Shown in pieces: positions 53,001 to 61,500 of a stretch of 64,000 nucleotides of DNA (position 1 is the stretch's first letter; every line of letters begins with the position of its first letter). The notes beneath the pieces were generated by a model. It did no database searches. It was not told the DNA's origin and was given only the letters and a program-made list of their open reading frames with translations. The position numbers were made by a program, and so were the translations under genes. Source of the stretch: Streptomyces sp. S.PB5 (lineage in GTDB: Bacteria > Actinomycetota > Actinomycetes > Streptomycetales > Streptomycetaceae); NCBI RefSeq assembly GCF_030403745.1, contig NZ_JAQMWP010000001.1, positions 310,001-374,000 of the forward strand, in the 5' to 3' direction.

Positions 53001-55585
53001 CGCTGTCCGAGCAGGAGATCTCGCGGCAGGTGGATGTCTGGGGTGCGGCGGCTCCGCGGGACGGGCAGGGCGGTCGTGGGTCGATGGACCGGGACGCGGT
53101 CCTGGCCGCGCTGCAGCGCAAGGGCACGCCCTACTGGCGGCTCAAGCAGGTCATGGACGCGTGGTGCGCGCTGTGGTTCTGGCCGTTGGAGGACGTCGGA
53201 CTGCTCGATGGCTCGGATGACTTCGAGTACCGGCCGCATGGGGAGGACCGCACGGCCCTGAGGAAGGACGACCCCAGGCGTACGGTGCCGTTGCGGTCAC
53301 TGGAGGACTGGCTTGAGTTCGCCGAGGCTGTGGTCGGGCGGGTGGATGTCGACACGGGGGAGGGGGAGCAGGGGTCGTTCCTGTCCTTCGAGGGCGTCAA
53401 GAACCTCGGGGAGTTGGACGACAAGGAGCGCGAACTCGACCAGAAGATGATCGAGACGCTGGCGTGGGCGCGGCCGGCGGAGCTGGGGTCGACGTTTCCC
53501 TGGTACGGGAAGGTTGTGCGGATCGCTGAGGAACGGGGGTTTTTCCATTGGGAGTTGGACTTCGCGCATGTCTTCAGCGAGGGCGGGTTCGACTTGATGG
53601 TGGGGAATCCGCCGTGGGTGAAGCAGGAGTGGAAGGAGAGCGGGGTCCTCGCCGAGTTCGAGCCGTGGTTCGAGCTGGCGGAGAAGCCGAGCAATGAGGC
53701 TTGGGATGAGCGTAAGGCCGACGTGATGGGGTGGCCGGGGGCTCGGTCGGCGTTCATGGGGGAGCTGGCGGATCATGCGGCGATGGCCGGGTTCCTGGCG
53801 TCGGTGGATACGTATCCGGAGCTGGTGGGGACGCAGCCGGATCTGTATCGGGCGTTCATGCTGCTGGGGTGGCGGGCTGTGGGGGAGCGGGGGACTGCGG
53901 GGCTGATTCATCCGTCTACGCATCTGACGGGGCCGAAGGAAGGAGTCCTGCGGAAGCAGGCCTACGCACACCTGCGACTACACGCGGACTTCGTCAACGA
54001 GCTCTACCTCTTCGCAAAGCCTGTCGATCACAGCACGCACTTCAGCCTCAATGTGTACGGCAAGGAACAGGACATCTGCTTCCAGCACATGAGTTGGCTG
54101 CTGCATCCCAGCGTGCTGGTCAAGTCCGTGCGCCACGACGGTGCAGGCCCTGTGCCAGGTGTAAAGGAGGCGGGCAAATGGGACTTGCGCCCGCATCAGA
54201 AGCGGATTGTCCCCGTGGGCGAGGCTCGCCTCACGAAGTGGCGCGCCTTGGCAGGTGAGCAGAACCCGCCGCCGGTTGAACAGACCAAGCTCCTGTTCCC
54301 TGTCACGGTCTCCGAGGACTCGGCCATCGCCGCGCTGGCGAAGTGGCCGCACCGGCTTGCCGCACTGAGCCCGCGTATCAGCCGAGGCTTCGATGAGAAG
54401 AACGACCGCACAGCGGGCTACTTCACATGGGACTCCGGTCCAGCTGACACCTGGAATGACGTAATCCTTCAGGGACCGTTCATCGGCCTTGCGACGCCCT
54501 TCGCCAAGCGGCCTGTGGACGGCGCCCGAACCTCGCTCCAGACCGAGCCATGGGACCACCTGACCCTGGCGGTGGACGCGGTACCGCGCACCAACTACCG
54601 GCGCTCCGTGAACTGTTCGGTGTCCGAGTACTACGCGGGCCTTGGTCGACGCAGCTGGACAGATGGGGAGCTGCTCGACGCGCTGCGGAGTGACGAGCAG
54701 GTGGCTGACGTCCTTCGGGAACTGGCCGACGACGAGGACGAGCGGCGCGCGCTGCTCGGACGCTGGGCGACTCGCCCGTATTCGCGCTTCTACCGGCTGG
54801 CGTGGCGCCGACAGATCGCCTCGAACACCGAGCGCAGCCTCTTTGCCGCCTTGATCCCGCCCGGGCCGGCACACGTCCACATGATGCACAGTGCCGCGCT
54901 GGCCACCAGCCGCGAGACCGCGTTGGTCGCCGGCTTCTGGGCGTCCCTGCCGCTGGACTACTTCTTGCGAGCCACCGGCCGCTCTGACCTCCAGAAGGGC
55001 GAGGCCGAGGTCATGCCGGCCCCGACGGCAGACCACCCCCTGGAACAGGCCCTCCTCCTCCGCACCCTCCGCCTCAACTGCCAAACCAACGCCTACGCCC
55101 CCCTCTGGGACGAGCTCTACGACCCCACCTGGCAACAGGACACCTGGGCTGCCTCCACCACCTGGCCCGACGCCACACCCCTGCTCACCGAAGGCGTAAC
55201 CGACACCTGGACCGGCAACACCCCCCTCCGCACGGAGTTCACCCGCCGCGCGGCCCTCGTCGAGATCGACGCCCTCGTTGCCGTCTGGCTCGGCATCAGC
55301 GCCGACGAGTTGGTGGCGATGTACGACGCCAGGTTCCCCGTACTCCAGCAGTACGAGGAGAACATGTGGTTCGACGCCACGGGCCGCCGAATCGCGAAGG
55401 CACACCAACAGCACGGTTACGGCCAGCCCAAGGACGCCTGGAAGGAACTGAGTTCACACGAGGACTTCCCGGAGACGGCCAACGTCCCGTCCGGCTACAC
55501 CGGCCCCCTCTACCGAGCCGACCGCAAGAAGGAAATGCGCGCCGCCCACGCCGAGTTCACCCGCCGCCTGAACGAGGCCGGCTGA
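50069..55585 (+). CDS. Large Eco57I-type adenine-specific DNA methylase
   Basis: A 1,838-residue protein. AdoMet motif I is CEPALGSGAFLNEAV (about residue 670), preceded by YYTPESLTQATVEQT (about 623); the target motif IV NPPW lies at about 1180. The gap of about 500 residues between motifs I and IV is much larger than normal and includes an acidic/Ser-Gly linker near 900-960. The N-terminal 600 residues and the C-terminal 600 may carry target recognition and other parts. This fits PglX/DrmMI-like adenine (N6) methylases of BREX and DISARM. The start is GTG with GGAG 9 bases upstream. Restriction activity is not evident. Confidence 0.85.
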   Translation: MKFDALINEGEYFPSFYLDEILPKQLKSGRLKEWAAEERQGRPTPRQGLRDLTGPYLDVRLTVGGEAEKFNVLPDPGAVAAQQTAVEALKAHSGAEEPPAFQPCGPREYGDSPEDVWRAGLDAWHARVLRALGFTPNPGHLTVHGAAGPVAVPVAHHEPGVAVLTGGFAYDIAGTRAEGSANRLPAPVRVASGKTLTTVTDLAAWLLADPAAPRYALLLFGGVMVLADRENYARGRHLAVSLEVALPRKGVKGASAGELEVIAALFGAPSLRPAEDGGDDDIARLVSESRDHSVGVTSDLREGLKKSVQLIANEVLQLARDEGGVQPDDLPEWLPETLTDPNALPRVLTKESLRYLYRILFLLYAEARPELDILPMKSEEYVEGYSVARLRELVVQEKLSSASRDRHHFHDSLALLFEKVFTGHPVADTITSREALRSDETEREPETAVLAEDDGYEGVRIEALKSRLFDPKSIKLVDQVITHPDDPARRLDLRLRNKVLHQVLRNLTVVEGRGRGGRGGFISYANLSINHLGAVYEGLMSYTGFVADEPLYEVAKGGDPSGGSWLIKASQVASGRYPDGPDDSVFVATEVNPQTNERVPVPRKVGSYVYRLAGRDRQTSASYYTPESLTQATVEQTLRFRLDEKGEVDPKEPESAWVNAADVLRWRVCEPALGSGAFLNEAVNQLAELYLRLAQRERGVEIDPEDYQRELQKVKAYIALHNAYGVDLNETAVELAEISLWLNTMYQGMKAPWYGLHLHRGNSLIGAARKVYPGNLLHKGDWLTTKDPRRPRHVPLGEKLKAREVHQFLLPAMGWGSIGEKVGLRTLKKGTPEETVKAVVDGDVVDWLEPELVEAMRKWRSAMRRNPKGGPPKKESGSKQKAALTPEELAEKDAQLGQGAFDLGLGIYEQETLEEAFGGADSGAGAGSASGSGSGSARAVVSSADEDWDPKGTTQTGRLIRLARRVEYLWDLVVMRLTLSEQEISRQVDVWGAAAPRDGQGGRGSMDRDAVLAALQRKGTPYWRLKQVMDAWCALWFWPLEDVGLLDGSDDFEYRPHGEDRTALRKDDPRRTVPLRSLEDWLEFAEAVVGRVDVDTGEGEQGSFLSFEGVKNLGELDDKERELDQKMIETLAWARPAELGSTFPWYGKVVRIAEERGFFHWELDFAHVFSEGGFDLMVGNPPWVKQEWKESGVLAEFEPWFELAEKPSNEAWDERKADVMGWPGARSAFMGELADHAAMAGFLASVDTYPELVGTQPDLYRAFMLLGWRAVGERGTAGLIHPSTHLTGPKEGVLRKQAYAHLRLHADFVNELYLFAKPVDHSTHFSLNVYGKEQDICFQHMSWLLHPSVLVKSVRHDGAGPVPGVKEAGKWDLRPHQKRIVPVGEARLTKWRALAGEQNPPPVEQTKLLFPVTVSEDSAIAALAKWPHRLAALSPRISRGFDEKNDRTAGYFTWDSGPADTWNDVILQGPFIGLATPFAKRPVDGARTSLQTEPWDHLTLAVDAVPRTNYRRSVNCSVSEYYAGLGRRSWTDGELLDALRSDEQVADVLRELADDEDERRALLGRWATRPYSRFYRLAWRRQIASNTERSLFAALIPPGPAHVHMMHSAALATSRETALVAGFWASLPLDYFLRATGRSDLQKGEAEVMPAPTADHPLEQALLLRTLRLNCQTNAYAPLWDELYDPTWQQDTWAASTTWPDATPLLTEGVTDTWTGNTPLRTEFTRRAALVEIDALVAVWLGISADELVAMYDARFPVLQQYEENMWFDATGRRIAKAHQQHGYGQPKDAWKELSSHEDFPETANVPSGYTGPLYRADRKKEMRAAHAEFTRRLNEAG

Positions 55586-55603
55586 CCAGGCACTCCACGC
55601 GCA

Positions 55604-55645
55604 CGAGAGGCCCTGCCGTTCGACAGGAATGGGCAGGGCCTCTCG
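55604..55645. terminator. Perfect 14-bp hairpin between the methylase and DUF397 genes
   Basis: CGAGAGGCCCTGCC (55604-55617) pairs with GGCAGGGCCTCTCG (55632-55645). It follows both stops in the convergent pair, so it likely ends both transcripts. Confidence 0.9.
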
Positions 55646-55659
55646 CGACCGTACGAACG

Positions 55660-55860
55660 TCAGACGCCCCGCCCGACGAACCCCGCCCACGCCTCACGCG
55701 ACACCGTGAGCATGGGCCCGGCCACGGCCTTGGAGTCTCGGACGTGCACAACTGCCGTACCGGCCGCGACCTCTACGCAATCGCCGCCCTCGGTTCCGCT
55801 GTAGCTGCTCTTGAACCAGGTGAGGCCGGAGGCGACGGTCGAGGACTCAGCGTTGTTCAT
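55660..55860 (-). CDS. DUF397-family protein
   Basis: A 66-residue protein with LTWFKSSYSGTEGGDCVEVA and AVVHVRDSKAVAGPMLTVSR, the hallmark of DUF397. In Streptomyces this small domain is nearly always coded next to an XRE regulator; its start overlaps the regulator's stop by ATGA here too. Such pairs are thought to act like toxin-antitoxin or developmental switches. Confidence 0.92.
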   Translation of the reverse strand: MNNAESSTVASGLTWFKSSYSGTEGGDCVEVAAGTAVVHVRDSKAVAGPMLTVSREAWAGFVGRGV

Positions 55861-56795
55861 AGTGATCTCAGCACCCCTTCGATGAGCTCCAGTGACACTC
55901 GCGGAGCGAGAGCCTGTGACCGGATGATCCCATAGCGTGCGTGTGCGAAAGCCGCCTGTTCAGGGTCGGTCTTGAGAGAGCCGATTCCGTCCGCCTCGGC
56001 GTACACGAATTGCTTGCCGTCCTTGCGCGTGACGACGGTGAACGGCCCGTTCACCCCGGGGTTGTCCTCGCACTCGACCAGCATGACCTGAATCTCGACG
56101 TTCCGCTTCTGACCGATCAGAAGGATGTGCTCCAACTGCCTCCGAAGCACGTCCTTCCCGCCGTACGGACGCCGTAGTACCGACTCGTCCAGCACGAAAC
56201 TCAGGAATGGTGCAGGCCAGCGGTCGAAGATCTGCTGCCGGGTCAACCGGGCCGCCACACGCTGCTCGATGGTCTCCTGGTCCAGAAAGGGGCGCCGCAT
56301 GCCCAGCAGCGCCCGCATGTAATCCTCCGTCTGGAGCAGGCCCTTGACCACGAGGGTGTCGTACGAGAGCAGCTCCATCGCCTCCTTCTCCAGCGCCGCC
56401 ATCCCTTGAAAGAACACCGGATACTGAGCCTTCTCCACCTCCTCCTTCCACACACTCAACAACCCGTCCGCCCCCACCACCTCGTCCGCCTTGTCGATCG
56501 TCCTCGCCGTCGGAATCCTCCGCCCCTGCTCGTACGAGGCCACCGTCGACGCCGAGTACCCGATCCGCCGCCCGAACTCCTCCCGGTCCAGCCCGGCCCG
56601 CACCCGCAGCGTCTTGAGGTTCTGCCCGAACGCGACGACGATCCCCTTCCCGGCCCCGTCCTCCGGCCGCCGCCCGCCCTCGTCGTCGTTCTCCCACCCG
56701 TCGCCGAGGCTCATCACCCGGCCGCCTTCGCCCCCGGCACCCGGAAGCTCCCCGCTCCCCGCCGCCGCACCCGCACTCGCCGTACGCTCAGTCAT
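55857..56795 (-). CDS. XRE-family regulator with DUF5753
   Basis: A 312-residue protein: disordered N-terminus (1-50), helix-turn-helix (56-102; LKTLRVRAGLDREEFGRRIG, YSASTVASYEQGRRIPTART), and a DUF5753 ligand-like region (about 125-310; YPVFFQGMAALEKEAMELLS and VEIQVMLVECEDNPGVNGPF). GGAGG lies 9 bases before the ATG at 56795; an ATG 27 codons on is also possible. The order HATPase (divergent), XRE, DUF397 is a standard Streptomyces cassette. Confidence 0.92.
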   Translation of the reverse strand: MTERTASAGAAAGSGELPGAGGEGGRVMSLGDGWENDDEGGRRPEDGAGKGIVVAFGQNLKTLRVRAGLDREEFGRRIGYSASTVASYEQGRRIPTARTIDKADEVVGADGLLSVWKEEVEKAQYPVFFQGMAALEKEAMELLSYDTLVVKGLLQTEDYMRALLGMRRPFLDQETIEQRVAARLTRQQIFDRWPAPFLSFVLDESVLRRPYGGKDVLRRQLEHILLIGQKRNVEIQVMLVECEDNPGVNGPFTVVTRKDGKQFVYAEADGIGSLKTDPEQAAFAHARYGIIRSQALAPRVSLELIEGVLRSL

Positions 56796-56942
56796 CGACC
56801 ACCGCCTCCCCGGCCCAACGCCCGCCCACCGGACGTCGTAACGCCGCGCGCCTCGTACCCGTACTGACACCGCGCGTACAGCCGGTCCGCGTCGGTGCGT
56901 CACCACTGGTCACGCTACGCGACCGGCGACACCGTTGTCGGT

Positions 56943-57443
56943 ATGACGACCAAGCCCGTGGACCCCGCAGGTACCACCCAACTCGCCACCCCCACCCGCA
57001 CGTTCGAGATGTGCTTCACCTCCACACCCCGAGGGGCCCGCCTCGCCCGCCGCCTCGCAGCTCTCCGCCTGGACGCATGGGGCATCCCGTACGGCACCGA
57101 CCCGCACGACACTCTCGTACTGATCGTCGCCGAGTTGACCGCGAACGCCGTGCGGCACGGTCACGTCCCCGGTCGGGACTTCCACCTCCGTGTGCACGTC
57201 CCGGCCGACGGCCGTACCGTCCGCATCGAGGTCACCGACACCCGCGCCGAACGCCTGCCCCGGCGCCCCGCCCCCGCCCCGAAGGCCGACGGCACCGAGG
57301 AGAACGGTCGCGGACTGCTTATCGTGTCGCGTCTGGCCACCCGCTGGGACTGGCACCCGCGCGCGGACGGGCCGGGCAAGACGGTCTGGGCGGAATATGC
57401 GCTCGCGAGTCCGTCGGCCCCTGTCAGCTCGGCTCGTGACTGA
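56943..57443 (+). CDS. Anti-sigma-like ATP-binding protein (HATPase_c_2)
   Basis: A 166-residue protein with a GHKL ATPase fold: N box VAELTANAVRHGHVPG, G boxes in RIEVTDTRAE and ENGRGLLIVSRLATRW. It is a serine-protein-kinase/anti-sigma factor type found opposite XRE-DUF397 pairs in Streptomyces. It may phosphorylate or bind the DUF397 protein or a sigma factor. ATG at 56943. The 3' end overlaps the Fic gene by 20 bp. Confidence 0.88.
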   Translation: MTTKPVDPAGTTQLATPTRTFEMCFTSTPRGARLARRLAALRLDAWGIPYGTDPHDTLVLIVAELTANAVRHGHVPGRDFHLRVHVPADGRTVRIEVTDTRAERLPRRPAPAPKADGTEENGRGLLIVSRLATRWDWHPRADGPGKTVWAEYALASPSAPVSSARD

Positions 57444-57999
57444 CCAGCCGGTCCAGCATTCGCTCCAGCGGCTGGTTGTCGCCCCGAAAGCTCTTGATCG
57501 ACGCTTCCCGGTTCTCGTCGGCGGCCAGCGCAGCCCAGTTGATCAACCAGCCCGCCTGGCCGCTCAGTTCGGCCAGAAAGGCGCGTTGGGTGCGGCCGTT
57601 GCCCTCGCGGAAGGGATGCAACGCGTTGATGTCGCCGTAGAGTTCGGCGACCGCGCGGACGAAGTCGCCCCGGGCCAGACCGCGAAAGTGGTCGGCTGCT
57701 GCGAGCCGGCCGAAGACCTCCGCCGCGTAGACGGTGAGGTTCTGGACCGGGCAGAACGGTGTGTCCTTCGAGATGTCCACCGTGCGCAGCTCGCCCGCCC
57801 AGTCGTACAGATCGCCGAAGATCTTGGTGTGGAAACGGCATAAGTGCGCCAGGTCGAACTCCCCGGGCGGAGCGTGTTCGCCGACCTGGAGAAGCCGCGC
57901 GCGCGTGATGTCGGCCTCGGCAGCGGCGAGCGCGGCGGTGTCGGTGATGCCGAGGCGGTTGCGCAGGACGCCGTTCGGCAGGACGTACGGGTCGATCAT
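57424..57999 (-). CDS. Fic-domain AMP-transferase toxin
   Basis: A 191-residue Fic protein. The complete active motif HPFREGNGRTQR (His128, with Glu132, Asn134 and Arg136) is present, along with FHTKIFGDLYDWAGELRT and the helical core. It would AMPylate a target protein such as a topoisomerase, as known for other Fic toxins. No inhibitory helix is seen inside the protein, so the antitoxin is separate: the upstream gene overlaps by ATGA. Confidence 0.93.
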   Translation of the reverse strand: MIDPYVLPNGVLRNRLGITDTAALAAAEADITRARLLQVGEHAPPGEFDLAHLCRFHTKIFGDLYDWAGELRTVDISKDTPFCPVQNLTVYAAEVFGRLAAADHFRGLARGDFVRAVAELYGDINALHPFREGNGRTQRAFLAELSGQAGWLINWAALAADENREASIKSFRGDNQPLERMLDRLVSHEPS

Positions 58000-58346
58000 C
58001 CAGCTTCCCGGCGGGTCTTGGGGCGGTGCCGGGCCAGGGCTCGGTCGGCCATCTCCTCGGCCGACAACGTGCCGCGTACGTATGCCTCGGCGTCCTGATC
58101 GGAGGCGGCGGTCGGCCGGAGGCCCTCGGCGGCCAGGGACCCCGTGGCGGACTCGACCGCCTCCCTGCGGGTGGCGCGGCCGGTCAGGTTCTCGTACGCC
58201 TCGATAGAGAGGAGCACACCCTGTGCCTTGCGGTGGGCGCCGATCAGTACGGGCTCCGCCTCCGGGCCGGCCTCGGCCAGCTCGGCCAGTATCCGCGACA
58301 GTCCGCTGCGGGCGTCGCTCACGGTGACGATCTCAGGTACGCGCAT
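57996..58346 (-). CDS. Antitoxin: Phd/YefM-like N-terminus with a Fic-inhibitor helix
   Basis: A 116-residue protein. Residues 1-60 (VSDARSGLSRILAELAEAG and VLIGAHRKAQGVLLSIEAYE) fit a Phd/YefM DNA-binding fold. Residues 66-110 (SLAAEGLRP then AEAYVRGTLSAEEMADRALA) resemble the VbhA-type antitoxin, with S70-x3-E74-G75 as the SxxxEG inhibitory motif that blocks ATP in Fic. The stop and Fic start overlap by ATGA, so both are made in equal measure. A perfect palindrome lies 24 bp upstream of the start. Confidence 0.82.
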   Translation of the reverse strand: MRVPEIVTVSDARSGLSRILAELAEAGPEAEPVLIGAHRKAQGVLLSIEAYENLTGRATRREAVESATGSLAAEGLRPTAASDQDAEAYVRGTLSAEEMADRALARHRPKTRREAG

Positions 58347-58370
58347 AACCTCACTCTACCCGGAATCAGG

Positions 58371-58382
58371 ACAGAATTCTGT
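58371..58382. promoter_or_regulatory. 12-bp palindrome, probable operator of the Fic-antitoxin operon
   Basis: ACAGAATTCTGT is a perfect palindrome in the 172-bp divergent region between antitoxin and helicase. Its AT-rich centre stands out. The Phd-like antitoxin is the likely binder; it could also affect the helicase. Confidence 0.5.
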
Positions 58383-58518
58383 ACAGATTTCGGTGCAGGA
58401 GTGAGTCCGCTTCTTGGTGCGCATCTCCAGGCGCTCTGTCAGTCCCTCCTCGTAGAGTGGAACGTGATCGATTCCGATCAGCGGGGCGACATCGGTAGAC
58501 AGGGGGCCGGGGCACGTC

Positions 58519-61500
58519 ATGCGACCCACACTCGCGGCGCAGACACTGCGCGACACGACGGTCGAGTATCTGACCACGACGTTCGCGCTGGCCGAACCCG
58601 ATACCCAGGAAGCCCTGGAGGACTTCCTCACCGACCCGGCCGACGGGCTCTTCCGAGGGCCCTATCTGCGGATCCGGCGGCCCTTCCGGCCCGCCGCGGA
58701 CGGCTGGCAGCGGCATCTGGACTGGTATCCGGCTGACTTCCCGCCGCCGTACGCCCATCAGGCGGAGGCGTTCGCCCGGCTCAGCAGCAAGGACGGGCAC
58801 CGGCCTGAGCCCACGCTCGTCACCACCGGCACCGGGTCCGGCAAGACGGAGTCCTTCCTCATCCCCGTACTCGATCACTGTCGGCGGGCGCGGGAAGCCG
58901 GGAAGGCGGGCATCAAGGCGATCCTGCTGTATCCGATGAACGCGCTCGCCGGTGACCAGGCCGACCGCCTTGGTGATCAGCTGGAGGACAGTCGGCTGCG
59001 GGAGGTCACGGCCGGGCTGTACATCGGTGAGGCCTCGTCGCGGGGGAGCGCGCCGTACAAGCGGGTCATGGTCGACCGGGCCGAGATCCGCCGCAATCCG
59101 CCGGACATCCTGATCACCAACTACAAGATGCTGGACCTGCTGCTCCAGCGGCAGCAGGACGCCTCCCTGTGGCGGGACGCGGACCTCGCGTATGTCGTGA
59201 TCGACGAGTTCCACACGTACGACGGCGCCCAGGGCACGGACGTGGCGATGCTGCTGCGGCGGCTCGCGGCCGTCGTGGGAGCGGCCGAGGAAGGACGGCC
59301 ACTCGGATCCATCTGTCCGGTGGCGACCTCCGCGACCCTCGGCTCCGGGAGCGCGGCGGGCGGGCCCCGCGCGATGCTGAACGTGGCCTCCCAGGTGTTC
59401 GGGACGCGGTTCCCGGACGATGCGGTGGTGGGGGAGGACCGGCGGGACGTCGAGGAGTTCCTGTCCGGCGTCGACCACTCGTTGCCCGTGCCGTCGCCCG
59501 AGGAACTCGCCGCTCTGCCCGACCCCGCGCGGACACCGGACGGCCTGGACGCCATCGCCCGCGCGACCGTCGGCTGCGACACCGCCGATCCGCGTGAACT
59601 GGGGCGACGGCTGCTGGCCCATCCGCTCACCCATGCGCTGCTGCGCTCGAAGGACGCGCCCCTGACGGCGGGCGCGGCGCTGCGGGTGTTTCCCGACGCG
59701 TCGCCCTGGCGCGCGGTGGCCGAGCAGGATCCGGAGACCGCCGCCACCGCCCTGGCGCGTTTCGTCGCGCTCATCTCGGTGGCCCGCGACCCCGAGGCGC
59801 CTGCCGACAAGGAGCGACCCCTTCTCCTCGTGGAGACGCACCTGTGGCTCCGGTCGCTCTCGCGCGTGCTGCGGTTCGTCGCACCCAGGCCGGTGTTCTC
59901 CTGGTCGGACGCCGACCAGGCCGCCCTCGCGGAGACCGATGACACCGCAGGTTCCGACGCAGGCCGTGCGGACGCCGAGCGGCGGGCCCTGAGCGTGGCC
60001 GCCCAGGTCGAGCGGCGGCGTCAGGTCCAGCGGTCCGGGCGGCTGCCCGCCGCGTACTGCCGGCACTGCGGGCGCTCCGGCTGGTCGGCGATCTGCCCCG
60101 ACCGCAATCCGCAGAACCTGGTGCATGCGCCGGACGAGATCTACCGCGCCAGCGTGGCCGGCGGAGCCGCCAAGGGCCGGGTCCGGGCGATGATCGCCGC
60201 CACTCCGGCCGAGGCCGCCGAGCAAGCCCGCGCCATTCGCGCGCGCCGGGCGGCCCGCCGTGCCCGCCGGGGCGCCGCACACGACGCGACCCTGCTGGTC
60301 CTGGAGGACAACGGCAAGGCGCTGCGCAGGCTCGACCCGGACGAGGTCCTGCTCGAAGAGGACCGGATCGCCCCGGCGCCGGAGAACGGCGTCTATGTGT
60401 GGACCTGGTTCGACAACCAGGAACAGAGCGACTACGCCAAGCAGGACCGCTGCCCGGCCTGCGGGCAGGCCCAGGGCATCCGCTTCCTCGGTGCCGGTGT
60501 CGCCCCGCTCGCCTCCGTCGTCGTCACCCAGCTGTTCACCGGCGGCGAGCTGCCGAGCGAGGACGAACACAAGCGCGACCGGCGCAAGACGCTGATCTTC
60601 AACGACTCGGTGCAGGACGCGGCCCACCGGGCCGGATTCGTGGCCAGCCGGTCCTGGAAGTTCTCCCTGCGCTCCCTCATCCACGAGCAACTCACCGAAC
60701 GCTCCGCCGCCGAAACGGAGTTCGCGTCCGAGGGCGTCCCGCTCAACGAGCTGATCGCCTCCATGGTCGGCCGCGCCGCCGTCCCGGGACAGCGTCTTCT
60801 CGCCTCCGTCGTGCCGCCCGACCTGCACGACGTGGACCCGGTCAAGCGGCTGCTCGCGGGCAAGAAGCGCATCCCCGAGTCCACTTGGGAACTCGTCGGC
60901 GAGCGCCTCGCCTTCAACACCTTGCTGGAGTTCGGCCTCTACTCCCGCCTCGGCCGCACCCTGGAGCTCACCCGCACGGTCGCCGCCGAGGTGCACCTGC
61001 CCGACCCGGAGGCGGCGGCCGAAGCGGCGGAAGCCCTGTACCGCGTCCATCTGGAGAGGCAGCGGGCCAGGCAACTGCCGTTGGCCGCGGAGGCGGAGGA
61101 GGACGAGAGGGCGCTCGTGCCGACCGAGGCGGGCGCCGAGCGGCTGCGCTACTTCGAGGGGTACGTGCGCGGCCTCCTGGAACACATCCGCCAGATCGGC
61201 GGCATCAACCACAAGTGGCTGAAGGAGTTCATAGACGAGGAAGGCCGCAACCGCTACTGGGTCTCCACGGGTCGTGCTCCCGGCATGCCCTCGTTCGGCC
61301 ACCGCCGCGACTTCGAAGCCCCGGCGTTCGTCCTCGTCGGCGCCGGCAGCGGACGTACCGACTTCGAACGCGTGGACACCAGGGACAGCTGGTACGCCGA
61401 CTTCACCCGGCGATGCCTCGGTCTCGACCGGGAGGCGGCAGGGGAGTACCTGGCGGAACTCCTCCAGGAGCTCGCCCGCGACGACATCGGCGCCCTGGCC

